Source: Malania oleifera
Taxonomy: Eukaryota > Streptophyta > Magnoliopsida > Santalales > Ximeniaceae
NCBI RefSeq assembly: GCF_029873635.1
Contig: NC_080421.1
Location: 38,482,617-38,546,616 of the forward strand
Direction: 5' to 3'
Length of the DNA: 64,000 nucleotides
The translations under genes were made by a program, and so were the position numbers. The notes below the pieces were generated by a model, which worked only from the letters and a program-made list of their open reading frames with translations, was not told the origin of the DNA and did no database searches. Each line of letters begins with the position of its first letter. Position 1 is the stretch's first letter. Positions 20,696 to 34,360 of this stretch are shown one piece after another.

Positions 20696-23600
20696 GTGAA
20701 TACAGCTTTGGCCAGAGTGTACTCTTTTACTTCTGCGAATGCTAAACATGCAGGGAACATAGTGACAGGTACCTTATTATTGCTTTCAAATAAAGCTTCT
20801 GTTTTGTTTAATTCGGGTGCGACCCATTCTTTTGTATCTATGAGTTTGGTTAAATCGTGTGGGGTTGAGACCAAGTCATGAACGAGGTTTTATCCGTTGC
20901 TACACCATCTTGGAGTATATCATTCTGTAGGAGGATGTTAGCAAACTGCCCAGTGTTAATTCAGGGAAGGCTACTACCAGAAAATTTTATGGTATATGAA
21001 ATGTCGGGGTTCGATGTCATTTTGTGGATGGTTTAGTTGTTCTCTAATTATGCTGTAATCGATTGTCGTAGGAAGGTAGTAGTTTTCAGACCTCTTGGGG
21101 AGCAGGAGTATGAATTCGTGGGATCGTGTGTACGTTTGACGCCACAGGTTCTATCGGCATTACATGCGAGGATGTTACTCTTGGGAGGGTGTCAAGGGTA
21201 CCTAGCTTGTGTGAAGGAACCGCCGCAGGATAGGTTGAGACTCGAGGATATTTGGGTAATCAGTGAGTTCTCGGATGTGTTTCCAGATGATTTACTTGGG
21301 TTGCCTCCATATCGTGAGGTGGAGTTTGCAATAGAGTTGTTGCCTGGCAAGGCACCGGTCTCTAAAGCTCCATATCGGATGGCTCCAGCGGAACTTCAGG
21401 AATTGAAGGAACAGTTGCATGAATTACTGGACAAGGGCTTTATCCAATCGAGTGTTTCGCCTTGGGGAGCTCTAGTATTGTTTGTGAAGAAGAAGGACGG
21501 GTTGATGTATATGTGCATTAATTACCGTGAGATCAACAAGGTGACTGTGAAGAACCTTTACCCGTTACCTCGTATTAATGATCTCTTTGACCAGTTTCGG
21601 GGAACGCGGGTTTTTTGTAGATCGATCTACGGTCAAGGTATCATCAGGTGAGAGTTCGATCTAAAGATGTTGCCAAGACTTCCTTCTGAATCATATGTGG
21701 CCACTATGAGTTCTTGGTTATGACGTTTGGGTTGACCAATGCTCCGACGGTGTTCATGGATCTGATGAATAAAGTTTTCCATGAGTACCTGGACCAGTTC
21801 GTAGTGGTATTCATTGATGACATTTCGGTGTATTCAAAGAGTTTGGATGAGCATAAGAACCATCTGAGGTTGGTACTACAGTTGTTGCCGGAAAGGAAGC
21901 TATATGCCAAGCTGAAGAAGTGTGAGTTCTAGTTAAATCAGGTGGTGTTTTTAGGCCATGTAGTGGCTAAAGGCGTTATCTTAGTTGATCCTAGAAATAT
22001 TAAAGCCGTGGTCGACTAGGTGAGGCCGAAGAGTGTGCAGGAGGTTCGGAATTTTCTAGGACTGGCAGGTTATTATCGTTGGTTCGTAGAGGGTTTCTCT
22101 AAATGGTTTGGGCCTCTGACACTTTTGACCAGAAAGGGGGTGAAGTTTGAATGGACTTGTGATTGCGAGCAATGCTTTCTTGAGTTGAAGCATCAGTTGG
22201 TTATTGCTCCAGTTTTGACCATTCCTTCGGGAGATGACGATTTTGTAATTTATAGTGACGCGTCTCTGAAAGGTTTGAGCTGTGTACTTATGTAGTAAGG
22301 TATGGTAATTGCTTATGCTTCTCAGAAATTGAAAGATTATGAGAAGAATTACCTTATGCATGATCTAGAATTAGTTGTTGTTGTATATGCCTTGAAGATC
22401 TGGCGGCACTACTTGTATAGGGTGAGGTGCGAGATTTTCACTAACCACAAGAGTCTCAAGTACTTTTTCACGCAGAAGGAGCTGAATATGAGGTGTAGAC
22501 AGTGGTTTGAGTTAATCAAGGACTACGATTGCGTCATTAGTTATCACCTGGGAAAAGCTAATGTGGTCGTTGATGCTTTAAGTCAGAAGTCAAATCATGT
22601 GGCAATATTTGCGGTTGTAACTCAGCATCATATCAGATGGGATCTGGAAAGCCTTGGCGTGGAGTTGGTGGTTGGTGATCATCGACTAGCTTGGTGATCC
22701 AACCGCTTTTGTTTGAGCGTATTAAAGTCACGCAAGCTAGTGATGTGGAGTTGTCTGAGACTGTGAAGAAAGTGTAGTAGGGATTAGCTGCGAATTTTAA
22801 CATCTCGTACGGAGGTGTGTTGAGGTTTGGGACCAGGTAGTGTGTTCCAAACGACAACGAGATCAGGAGGACAATTCTGAAGGAAGCGCTCCGTTCTTTA
22901 TATACGGTACATCCTGGTAACACGAAGATGTATCGTGACTTGCGCGAGACCTTATAGTGGTCTGGTATGAAGAGGTAGATTGCTCAGTTTGTGGAGCAGT
23001 GTCTGATGTGTCAGCAGGTGAAAGCTAAACATTAGAGGCTAGTAGGGCCGTTGCTGCCTTTGCCTATTCCGGTGTGGAAATGGAAGCACATTGCTATGGA
23101 CTTTGTTAACGGATTGCCACCAGCTCTTCATGAGTAGAATGCAATTTGGGTGATCATGGATAGATTGACGAAATCCACTCATTTCATACCGATGAAGGTT
23201 AGCTACCCTTTGAGTAGGCTAGCAAACCTGTCTGTGCATGAGTTTGTGAGAATGCACGGGGTACTGGTGTCCATTGTATTAGATCGAGACCTGAGATTTA
23301 CTTCTCGATTCTAGTCGAGCTAGCAGGAAGCATTGGGGACAAAGCTTACTTTCAGTACAACGTTCCACCCCCAGACAGATGGACAGTCGGAGAGAACAAT
23401 ACAGATCTTGGAAGATATGTTACGGGCTTGCGTGTTAGACTTTGATGATAGCTGATTACAGTTTATGCCGCTTGTAGAGTTTGGCTATAACAATTGCTTC
23501 CAAGCTAGTATAGGGATGACACCGTTCGAGACTTTGTATAGTCGAAGGTGTCGATTTCCTCTGTATTGGGATGAGGTTAGTGAACGTCAGGTGTTAGGAG

Positions 23601-24133
23601 CTGAATTTGTGCAGCAGGCATCTGAGAAGGTGGGTTTGATCCGGGATAGGATTAAATCGGCTCAGAGTCGGCAAAAGAGTTACGCAGATGTTCACCACCG
23701 TGAGTTGGAGTTCGAGGTTGGGGGTAAGGTATTTCTGTGAATCACTCCAATGAAAGGAGTGAGGAGATTTGGGAAGAAGGGCAAGCTGAGCCCGAGATAT
23801 ATCGGACCATTCGACATTCTCAAGCGAGTGGGTCCAGTAGCCTACAGAATTGCACTTCCCCCAGTACTCTCGAGGGTCCACGATGTATTTCATGTATCCT
23901 TGTTGAGGAGGTACGTGCTGGATCCTTTGCATGTCATTAGTTACGAGGGCTTGAAAATTGGGGATACTTTAGCATACGAAGAATTACTTGTTCAGGTTTT
24001 GGACCATAAAGTTTAGAAGCTTCGCACCAAGGAAATATCGTTAGTAAAGGTATCGTGGTGGAACCACAAGGTCGAGGAAGCTTCTTGGGAACTGGAAACG
24101 ACGATGCGCCGGAAGTATCCACGGTTGTTCTAG
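20696..24133 (+). pseudogene. Tekay copy 1 pol: protease, RT, RNase H, integrase, chromodomain
   Basis: The protease block at 20696-20881 contains LFNSGATHSF, where the catalytic Asp of the D-S/T-G motif is Asn (AAT, 20810-20812). After a frameshift near 20873, RT residues run from 21037 ([20 protein letters not shown]) to 21932 (FIDD catalytic motif at about 21808). RNase H runs to about 22697 (IYSDASLKG, AYASQKL). Integrase covers 22698-23740 ([20 protein letters not shown]), and a C-terminal chromodomain-like block ends at 24131-24133 (KVEEASWE). The parts lie in three frames with many stops, so no functional polyprotein is possible. The integrase would insert the cDNA; chromodomains guide some elements to heterochromatin. 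Confidence 0.88.
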
Positions 24134-24395
24134 TGTATGCGTATTACCCTACTTTGTATGGAATAGGTGATTAGTCTTTGAGAGTGTGTATATTTGTGAA
24201 CTCCTATGACGATATGTGTATGTAACCACGATATTCCTCCACCATAAGTGAGGGTATGTATATGTATATATTGTGACGGGGGTGCGTTATGGTAGTCGCC
24301 AATTTTTTTGTTCTAGAGTTGAGTGCATGTATGTATGAGCTCGTAAATGGCAGACTGCAAATTTTGAGGATGAAATTTTTGTAAGGAGGGGAGGT
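24134..24395 (+). other. 3' untranslated internal region of Tekay copy 1
   Basis: Non-coding. At about 24220-24255 it contains a block (GTAACCACGATATTCCTCC, then ACCATAAGTGAGGG) that also occurs in the L1-type LINE tails at 15555-15590, 34095-34140 and 50062-50100 and in Tekay copy 2. It ends in the polypurine tract GTAAGGAGGGGAGGT at 24381-24395. Confidence 0.7.
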
Positions 24396-26242
24396 TGTCA
24401 GAACTCGAACCTGGATAGGTGGGTTAATTAATTAAATGAGGGGCACAAAGGTAAATTAAGTAGGCCTCGTCGACGAATCTAGAGTTCGTTGATGAAGTCT
24501 TAAGGATACTCAGTGACGATTTTTAGAGGCTCATCAACGAGGAGAAGTCAAGGAGTTTTGGGAAATCCGGAATCTTAGGCTCCTCGACGAGGTCACTGTC
24601 TCATCGACGAGGTGTCTTCAGTGTCTCATCGATGAGGTCGCCATTTCGTTGATGAGGACGGCCGAGTCAAGGGCTATAAATATCAGTTTCCATTACTTCC
24701 AAGCTAAGAAATCTAAAATATCCTCTCCCTCTCTCTCTAGAACTTGAAGATCACTCACTCTCTCTAGATTTCTTCGCCGTTCATCATCTAATTCGATAAT
24801 CCAACATTACCACAAGGATCAGGGAAGGATTCTCTACAAAACCTACGGATCGGAATCTCGTTTCGGGCATTTTCAAGTTTTGGTGTAAAATCGAGGTAAG
24901 GCTTGGTTTTCTTTTCTGATCCGGTAGTTTGGTAGAGAATGAAGTCGTGAGTACTTTCTGTACTGTGTTTTGTAGGTTTTGAGAATTCGGTTCATTGTTT
25001 AGGAGCCATAGAGTTTGGGATTGGTCTTTTGGGGGAAAGGTAAGGGAATACAGTTTATATTGGTTATTTTTGAAATCAAACTCGGTAGAACTATGGTTCG
25101 CGGTCCTATGTGCGTTTTGGTTACTCATTTGGGGGGATTGGATGGGTAAAATTATGGGTTTTTCATGTTACAATTTTGGCAAAATGGGGTATTGGGTTGC
25201 ATCCTTGGTTTTTTTGAAAACCATTTGTATATTGTGATTTATACTGCGTAATAGGGATGGCTGTGCCTTGACTTTATTTTAAACGGTATATGATTGGAAA
25301 ACATGATTTTTCGGATTACCAAATGGGTGTGGTTTGTTTGGTTATATGAGCATGCATGATTGTGTTTGTTGAAATGCAATGGGAGCTGGGTTTCGAGTTG
25401 TTCTAGGTACTGAAAGAGTGTCCGGCTCTATATCCGTGGGCGTATGAAATTGTTAGGCCATGTTTGGCAAGAGTGTTCGGCTCTATATCCGAGGGCGTGA
25501 GCCTTACCAGTTGATCACCGAAGGGTGTGGATCCACCAGTTTATGCCGATACGATGCCATGGGTGCTTGGGGTTCGCCATGTGCCGGTGGCGCCGTGCAT
25601 CGCGGGTTGGTTACGGGCCGACGCCGGATATCGTGGATCGACTTCGGGCCAAGGGGTGTGACGACACCGTGTAGATCATGGGTGTGCGTATGCGTGTGTG
25701 TGCATGTATGCACTGTACTAGAATTGTATTGTGAAAATACTGGAATTGCATTTAACTGTGTATATTTTGCTGTCATGATAACACTCAAATGCCACACACC
25801 AAATAACCTTTGTTTGCCTTACTGAGATGTGTCTTATCCCTGCTGTACGTACATTTTTACAGGTCCTTTGAGTAACCGGAACTAGCGCCCTAGTGTTGGG
25901 AGCGTAGTGGCCGGTGTACTGCGAGTAGCGCTTGGGTAAGTGCTAGGACTTTTGTTTCACGGGTTGCCGTTTTAGGGTTGTTTGGCACCCGGATGTACGT
26001 TTTGTATGTATGGAGCCTGGACTCCGTTTTTATATAGACTCTAATATGGTACTGTATATGTATAGAAAACCCCTTTTTCCGCTGCATATATGATTGTATA
26101 TGGATGTGTTTGGGGTGCCCGAGAACCTTACGAGGTCGAACCCTTATTCATTATCCCGTGTCATTTGTTATTTGTATGATACAGGGATAGGTTAGGTTAC
26201 TAAATCAACCTTGGGTCCCTTTTTCGGGTTTGGGGTGCGACA
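24396..26242 (+). repeat. 3' LTR of Tekay copy 1
   Basis: 1847 bp, TGTCAGAACTCG to GGGGTGCGACA, the same length as the 5' LTR. It has about eight palindromes at 24470-24660 and TATAAATA at 24675-24682. The next five bases, AAAAT, are the right target-site duplication. Confidence 0.92.
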
Positions 26243-28284
26243 AAAATAATCATATGATTAAATATTTTTATAGACATCAGAAAATTAAATAAATCCATTG
26301 CTTTGTCTATAAAAAAATTAGCTTAGTAACTTTATAACATTTTTGTTAAATAAAATATAAAAGTTTTGAATGAACAACCAATGAATCTGCTAAAACTACT
26401 AACTAAATTAACACTTAAAATCTCAATTCTTTTTGTTCAATAATTATATTAAATATGAGTTTTTTTTTTTTTTCAATTTTTAACCATGCATTAACTATGA
26501 ATCTCATTGTAATTTGTTTTGAAAACAAAAATTAACTGCGAATTTTTCTTGTACTTAGTTTTTATTTAAATAAAAATTAATCATGAACTTGTTTTTTTTT
26601 TTTGGAAAGAAAGTTAATTATGTTTTAGTTATTTGGTCTATTGTATGTGTTGTCATTATTTTATCATATTAGTCTATGGATGACATGGTAGACTCAATCT
26701 ACCTAATAATTTCTCTTAAAGCAGATGTAAAAGGACAAATCACGCATGTCGAATTTTCTAGCTTTGATGATCTCATCGAAGCAATATTACCATAAAATAA
26801 TACATTAACTCTAAAAATGATGGAACAAAAGACATATACTTTATTGAATATAATCTGACAAAAAGATGGAGACCTCTTCTAAAATTTTAAAAATTTCATT
26901 GAATTTTTCTAAAATTTTTTAAAAATTATAAATCTTTCGTGAAATTTGCAAAAAAGATATCCATATTTCCTTAAAAGACTTTTTTTTTTATAAAATATAA
27001 AGAAACGTTTGTATTTCTTTTGACAAATTTCATAGATGGTCAGTGAAAATTTTGAAATCTCATTGGAAATCTCTATCTTTTTTACTGGGAAATGTTTCTA
27101 TCTTTTCAAAAACTAAATTATCTTACTTTCAATGAAAAATATAATATGTAACTAGTACTAGTGGTTCTTTTAAAACTAGTAGGTGGGCCAAGTACACTTG
27201 AATCCATCATATTATTCCAAAAATCCAACGTTATAGTAATTGAAGATCACATATATTTGTATTTCTTTAAAGATAGAAGTTAACACCACATTATATCTTA
27301 TAAGAAACTCAATTTCAAAACCTCAATGAGGAAATGAAAATGACATACAATTTATTGATTTTAATATGACAGATTTTAGTATAACAAGTTGAATAAAATT
27401 ATTTATATATTTTCCCCCTTTGTTGGTGCAAGTGACTTTTACACAATAAAGATTTAAAATTTTGATTTTCTATACTTTAGTTGCTTAGCGATTGAACTCT
27501 AAAATTGTAGTAACTAATTGGCTTTCACGTTAACACCACGTGCTTTCTTTTTCATAAGCTCTTGCCTTACTACTACTATTACTACTACCACTATTTATGT
27601 ATTTATTTATTTTTTGCTTGGAATAAATTTTAATTCACAAAATAAGAAGAAGACTAAATCAATATTATAAATAAAAAAAGCATAAAAGATCCTATTTACC
27701 ACGACATTTGGAGCCACTTATATAGAAGTACCTCTTTTTTTTTTTTTTAAAGAAGTGTTGAATTTAATAAATATTGAATTGAAAAATGATTGAAAGTCAT
27801 TAGTAGTGTTCAGTTACATTTAAAAATAAGTGCTAATTATAAGTGTTGATGATATAAGTGGTATTTGAATATTTACTTAATTATAAGTTCTGTAAATTTA
27901 TGTTTGTTATATTGTGTTCATAATATGTTATAATACATAATAAAATATTAAATGATTGTTTTTTTTAAAAATATTTTAAATTTAAATTATTAGTAATTTT
28001 AAATTAATAATTTAAATAATACTTATTTTAATCAATATTTTTATTAAAATTTAAATATTTTGTGTAATTAACAAATTATTTTCAAATTTTTAATTTTTAA
28101 TTTAAATTATTAGTATCTTCTAATTAAAAATTTAAATAAAATTTAATCTTTTAATTAACATTTAAATATTTTGTCTAAGTAATGAATTAGTTTAAAAAAG
28201 TAAAATTAAAAATTTTAATTAAGAATAATTAACAATTTAAGTATTTTCTCATTAACAAATAAATAAGAAAATTTGTTTAAAGGG
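26243..28284. other. AT-rich intergenic DNA, unit A
   Basis: Very AT-rich with homopolymer runs and no supportable gene. It matches 36853-38850 of unit B: I count 8 differences over the first 215 bp. From about 27740 it has an AAAGAAGTGTTGAATTT motif that may be the left end of a terminal-inverted-repeat element (see 27740-29268). Confidence 0.7.
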
Positions 28285-28577
28285 GGAGAGGAGGATTTGG
28301 TGAGTAGCACTAGATCTAATAGTGATGTGATAAGGGAGAGAAGCAAAAGAGGGGGGGCGATGTCCTGATGGCATTGCGAAGCGAAACTAGATTTGGGCGT
28401 TAAGGTTGGTTAAAGGTAGAGGGGGAGGAAGAAGCTGGCAGCAAAGGAGGTGGTGGTGTTAGTGGTTGTGTGATGAAGAGGAGGACATCAAAGATGACTA
28501 TTGATAAAGGAGGAAGAGGAGGAAGCAATGGTGGCACACTGAAGAGGAGGAGGTTAGTGAGGGTGGTAAGGGGTGGG

Positions 28578-28996
28578 TGTGACGATCCCACATTAGATGT
28601 GTATTAGCGAGATCTTAGACTTATAAGGATGATTTGAGCTCTAACTATGTGAGATGCCTTTTACAGGACAACCTTATGAGGTTAGTGGGTTAAAGTGGAC
28701 AATATCTCATCGGAGTTGAGCCTAATACCGTTACATTTGGTATTAGAGCCACCTTAGAAGTACTATCATATGTGGGTGGCTCCTACATGGAGGTGTAAGA
28801 CACTTTGACGAGGGGGTCAAAAATTGAAGGGAAGAGCATGTCATGGTCCCATATTGAATGTGTACAAGGAAGATCTTGGGTTTATAAATATGGTTTTGAC
28901 TCCAACTAAGTCAGATGTCTTTTATAGGACAAAGTCGTGAGGTTAGTGGATTAAAGAGGACAATACCTCCCTAGAGTTGAGCCTAAGACCATTATA
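28578..28996 (+). mobile_element. TRIM (miniature LTR retrotransposon), unit A
   Basis: Two 158-bp direct terminal repeats (28578-28735 and 28839-28996) flank an interior of only 103 bp. The first starts TGTGACGATCCCACATT and ends CGTTACA; the second starts TGTCATGGTCCCATATT and ends CATTATA. A Met-tRNA primer site, TGGTATTAGAGC, sits at 28738-28749, and a purine-rich stretch (GAAGGGAAGAGCA) precedes the second repeat. Flanks are a perfect 5-bp TSD, GTGGG (28573-28577 and 28997-29001). It has no coding, so movement would depend on another element's enzymes. The same copy is in unit B, so it predates the duplication. Confidence 0.88.
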
Positions 28997-31016
<2,020 letters not shown>

Positions 31017-33332
31017 CTAATCACCACTGCAAGGAGCCAGTCCCGCTGCATTTCCACACAAGCCTGCGTTTTCGCTGTAAGCTGATGCCGGTGCTTCTCT
31101 GAAAACGGCGCCGTTTGGGATTGGACCAACCAGTTTATTATAGGAGAAATCAATGGACTCCAGGCTAGTCATGTTGGACAGCGATGTCGGGATTCTCCCC
31201 GAGAGAATGTTATGGGAAACATTGAGGGCCTCCAGTAATGTAAGCTTCCCCAGGCTTTGAGGAATTGTTCCTGAGAATGAGTTGCTGCTGAGATCCAAGC
31301 CGTTTCGCAACATAGTTAAGTTGCCGATCTCTGTGGGTATGCTGCCGGTGAGGCCATTTCTGCTCATATTTAGTGTCAATAAACTCTTGCAATTTCCGAG
31401 CTCTTCGGGAATGGATCCTGTGAATTGGTTACTCGACACGTCCAGATAGTTGAGGTTAGCTAAATTGCCAAAACTCGGAGGGATCATGCCGGAGAACAGA
31501 TTGTTGCTGAGATTAACATACAAGAGTGTTGGATGGACTCCGAACGTGTTCAAAATATTTCCGGTTAATCGGTTGCTATCGAAACGGACTCTAATTAGTC
31601 CTGAGCAATTCCTCAAGCAATCCGGCGGCGACCCAGTAAAACTATTGGTATTCACTGTTAAATATTGTATGGAAAAACCATTGCATAGTTGGGGTGGCAG
31701 TACTCCTGAGAAGTTGTTGTTTGAAAAGCTAACGAAGCTTAAAAATTTGCTGTACCTCCCAAAATTCTTTGGAATATGGCCTGATAGTTTATTGAACGCG
31801 ACAGAGAATCCTTCTAGGTTACTTAGGCCAGAAATGGTCTCAGGCACCACTCCTTGGAGCTGATTAAAGCTTAAATCAAAAACGGCAATGGAGGAAAGAT
31901 TTCCAACTTCCGAAGGAATTGTGCCACTAAGATTGTTGCCGAAAAGTTGTAATGTGTTGAGGCTTCTGAGATTCCAGAGTGTTGGAGGAATAGGACCATC
32001 GAGCTGGTTTCCCGAAAGGTCTAATGACTCCAGCTCTTTCAATTCCCCAACCTCCGAGGGGATGGTGCTAGATAGTTTATTGTTGTATAGAAAAAGGTAC
32101 TTCAGCTTTTTCAGTAGGCCTATTTGTGGCGGAATCCTGCCAGTAAAGTTATTGTTTTGAAGTTGTAAAGAGATTAAGTTGGTCCAATTGGAGAGCAGAA
32201 TAGGTGATATAATCCCAGAAAGAAAGTTATCTGATAAACCAAATTCAGATATTTTCATTAGATTGGTCAAGGACAAAGGCAAGATCCCAGTAAGGGAATT
32301 CACAGCTAAAGCCAAGTAGGTAAGATTGGTACAACGGCCAAGCTCAGCTGGAATTGTCGAGTTCAAGTGATTCATTGCGAGGTCTAGCTTGTGAAGGTTT
32401 CTTAGTTTGCCTAATGAAGAAGGAATCTTTCCCTCAAATGAATTGTTGTATAGTTCAATGATTTCGAGGTTAGAAAGTAAACTAATCTCTTCAATAATAG
32501 AATCACTAAAGTTATTACGTCCAAGACGAAGTTCTTTGAGATTGAAAAGGTTCGCAATATCTTTTGGCAACGGTCCTTGAAATAAGTTGTCAGTGAGATT
32601 TAAGTATTCAAGCATGTCCAGCTTGGAAAATACCAGTTTGTGTATTGTTCCAACTAGTTTATTTAGCGATAGATCAAGGTACTTTAAGTTACGACACTCC
32701 AATATGAACTTTGGGAACTCGGATTTAATTTTGTTATAAGAAAAACTTAGGTAAGTAAGCGAAGGAAAACCAGAATTGTTTGACCACTCTACAAATTCAA
32801 AGTAATTTGCTCCAATGTCTAAATAGTTTAGCATTTGAAGATTCATAATTTGGTATGGGATGGTACCTTCAAAATTGTTATTGCACAAACTAACATACCG
32901 GAGCTGGGTCAATTCCCAGAATGTCGAAGGAATATTGCCGGTGAAATTATTACTGCTGAAGTCCAAATACACGAGCTTTGAGAGTTCGGAAATAGTTGAT
33001 GGTAATAATCCTTTGAAGTTGTTGTTGCTGAGGTTGAAACGTTCGAGATTTGGAAATGAAGTGAAGCTAAAAGTTTCAAGTGTTCCGGTGATCGTGGCAT
33101 TGAATAGATTTATCTCTATAATGGAATGAACCATGTTGCAAGTAACACCAATCCATAAGCAATGGTTTGTGAGGTTGGATTGGGACCAAGAAGTAAGAGA
33201 AGAAGAAGAAGACAAGCTAAGCTTCCATTTTATCAAAGCTTCTGCTTCTGGTTTTGTTGCTAATGTGATATTCAATGCAAGTAAGGAGAGAAAGAGAAAA
33301 GGAGAAAAAACAAAAGAAGGCTTCCAAAGCAT
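31017..33332 (-). CDS. LRR receptor-like protein lacking TM and kinase (MIK2/At1g35710-like ectodomain)
   Basis: The start is the ATG at 33332, the first ATG of the frame; the five codons before it begin with a TTG. The product is about 771 residues. Residues 1-26 form a hydrophobic signal peptide (FLFLSLLALNITLA). An LRRNT-type cap follows (EAEALIKWKLSL, CLWIGVTCN), then some two dozen plant-type LRRs with L..L.L..N.f.G.IP spacing, many N-glycosylation sites, and a terminal NAGLCGNAAGLAPCSGD before the stop. Relatives in the MIK2 group continue into a membrane helix and a Ser/Thr kinase; here the frame stops where these would begin and nothing follows. Either a secreted decoy-like LRR protein or a truncated receptor relic. 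The frame is open throughout, unlike copy B. Confidence 0.75.
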   Translation of the reverse strand: MLWKPSFVFSPFLFLSLLALNITLATKPEAEALIKWKLSLSSSSSLTSWSQSNLTNHCLWIGVTCNMVHSIIEINLFNATITGTLETFSFTSFPNLERFNLSNNNFKGLLPSTISELSKLVYLDFSSNNFTGNIPSTFWELTQLRYVSLCNNNFEGTIPYQIMNLQMLNYLDIGANYFEFVEWSNNSGFPSLTYLSFSYNKIKSEFPKFILECRNLKYLDLSLNKLVGTIHKLVFSKLDMLEYLNLTDNLFQGPLPKDIANLFNLKELRLGRNNFSDSIIEEISLLSNLEIIELYNNSFEGKIPSSLGKLRNLHKLDLAMNHLNSTIPAELGRCTNLTYLALAVNSLTGILPLSLTNLMKISEFGLSDNFLSGIISPILLSNWTNLISLQLQNNNFTGRIPPQIGLLKKLKYLFLYNNKLSSTIPSEVGELKELESLDLSGNQLDGPIPPTLWNLRSLNTLQLFGNNLSGTIPSEVGNLSSIAVFDLSFNQLQGVVPETISGLSNLEGFSVAFNKLSGHIPKNFGRYSKFLSFVSFSNNNFSGVLPPQLCNGFSIQYLTVNTNSFTGSPPDCLRNCSGLIRVRFDSNRLTGNILNTFGVHPTLLYVNLSNNLFSGMIPPSFGNLANLNYLDVSSNQFTGSIPEELGNCKSLLTLNMSRNGLTGSIPTEIGNLTMLRNGLDLSSNSFSGTIPQSLGKLTLLEALNVSHNILSGRIPTSLSNMTSLESIDFSYNKLVGPIPNGAVFREAPASAYSENAGLCGNAAGLAPCSGD

Positions 33333-33396
33333 TTTCTTGCCTAACAACTTTTGCTAGCTCTAGACTCTTGAGTAATTAATTCCACGGATCGGTTTT

Positions 33397-33404
33397 CTTT
33401 TATA
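33397..33404 (-). promoter_or_regulatory. Putative TATA box of LRR gene A
   Basis: TATAAAAG on -, about 65-72 bp upstream of the ATG. It is conserved in copy B at 49354-49361. Confidence 0.45.
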
Positions 33405-34080
33405 GATGTCATTATGTGCAGGAACAAAACCGCGCACATAGAAAATAGAGAGAGATTTAAGGTGATTATCTTTAAAAATCGATAAATACAATCATAATAT
33501 AGGAGAGGGGGAGGTCTTAAAAGTCTTGACAATGTCCAACAAAAACTTATTTTTAATATATATAGGGCGGAATACTACCCCTGTAAGTTTCTTTTAAAAA
33601 AGGGAGGGGAGCTCTGCGTACATAAGTGATTAGTATATATGCATCTTATTTATTTATTTTTATAATGAAATTAGATAGGAAAAGGGAAAAAAATCTTACG
33701 CAAGCGCACATCCACATGCACATGCACATACTATACAATGAAACGAGTCATTTTACCGTCCTATTTAACATATTATTTAGCTTGTTCCCACCTTTTCTTT
33801 TTAGCAGAGGAACATTTTATTCTAATTAATATTTAATTTATGAGTATAATCTCCAAGTCTTAAATATGGATTTTTGCACTATTTGTTGCATTTAGTCATA
33901 GAACTATGTGAGAAAATGAGTTTTAAACAATACGGTGGAAAGACTTTTATGACTAGTATGAAACATTGAATTTTTGCAGACTTTGAGAAGGTTTAAAGTC
34001 GATCCATGTCAATTTTACAATGTAAACAATAGTAAATATAGTAAAACAAAAATATGAAAGCCAACAAGTGAATAAATTTC
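33405..34080. other. Upstream region of LRR gene A
   Basis: Non-coding and conserved with 49362-50047 of unit B. It has a short A/C-rich CACATGCACATGCACAT stretch at about 33706 and no other gene. The last 15 bp (34066-34080) are the left target-site duplication of the LINE tail that follows. Confidence 0.6.
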
Positions 34081-34205
34081 CTTGTATTATCTTGTAACCA
34101 CGGTATTCCTCCGCCAAAAGTGATGGTATATTAATAAATAAATGGAGGTACCGCCCTCTTTTTTTTTAAAAAAAAAAAAAAGAAAAAAAGAAAAAAAGAA
34201 AAAAA
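34081..34205 (+). mobile_element. Extremely 5'-truncated LINE tail, unit A
   Basis: About 125 bp: GTAACCACGGTATTCCTCC, an AATAAATAAATGGAGGTACC stretch, GCCCTC and a long A-rich tail. It is flanked by perfect 15-bp repeats AAGTGAATAAATTTC at 34066-34080 and 34206-34220. The GGAGGTACCGCCCTC end matches the 3' end of the L1-type LINE at 15497-17243. It is present at the same place in unit B, so it predates the duplication. Confidence 0.8.
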
Positions 34206-34360
34206 AAGTGAATAAATTTCATTCTTATATCCTTATGCCCTCACTACGAATTGTACACATCAGACCATTAAGCCATTAAATGGAGGTTACTCATTATACA
34301 TAACATGTCTTATTGATATGACTGAAGTTATTCTTTTGTTACTATTTCGATTGTTTGGAA
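34206..34360. other. End of duplicated unit A
   Basis: Unique-looking sequence matching 50165-50325. At about 34360 it passes straight into RTE LINE sequence that corresponds to about 14249 of unit A; this is the tandem-duplication junction. Confidence 0.7.

Larger units (their letters stand above)
17529..26242 (+). mobile_element. Complete Tekay-type Ty3/gypsy chromovirus, copy 1 (inactive)
   Basis: Two LTRs of exactly 1847 bp (17529-19375 and 24396-26242) are flanked by perfect TSDs AAAAT (17524-17528 and 26243-26247). The empty site is visible in unit B at about 36850. A degenerate Met-tRNA primer site lies at 19379-19390 and a polypurine tract at 24381-24395. Gag-pol order is gag, protease, reverse transcriptase, RNase H, integrase and a C-terminal chromodomain-like block, which is the gypsy order. 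The coding region has many stops and frameshifts. The LTRs differ at 30 of their first 200 positions, mostly transitions. Confidence 0.93.

Noticed and set aside
31450-32160. Long plus-strand open frames opposite LRR gene A (also 42245-42955)
   Set aside because: They are antisense shadows of the LRR repeats, and the periodic sequence explains their length.
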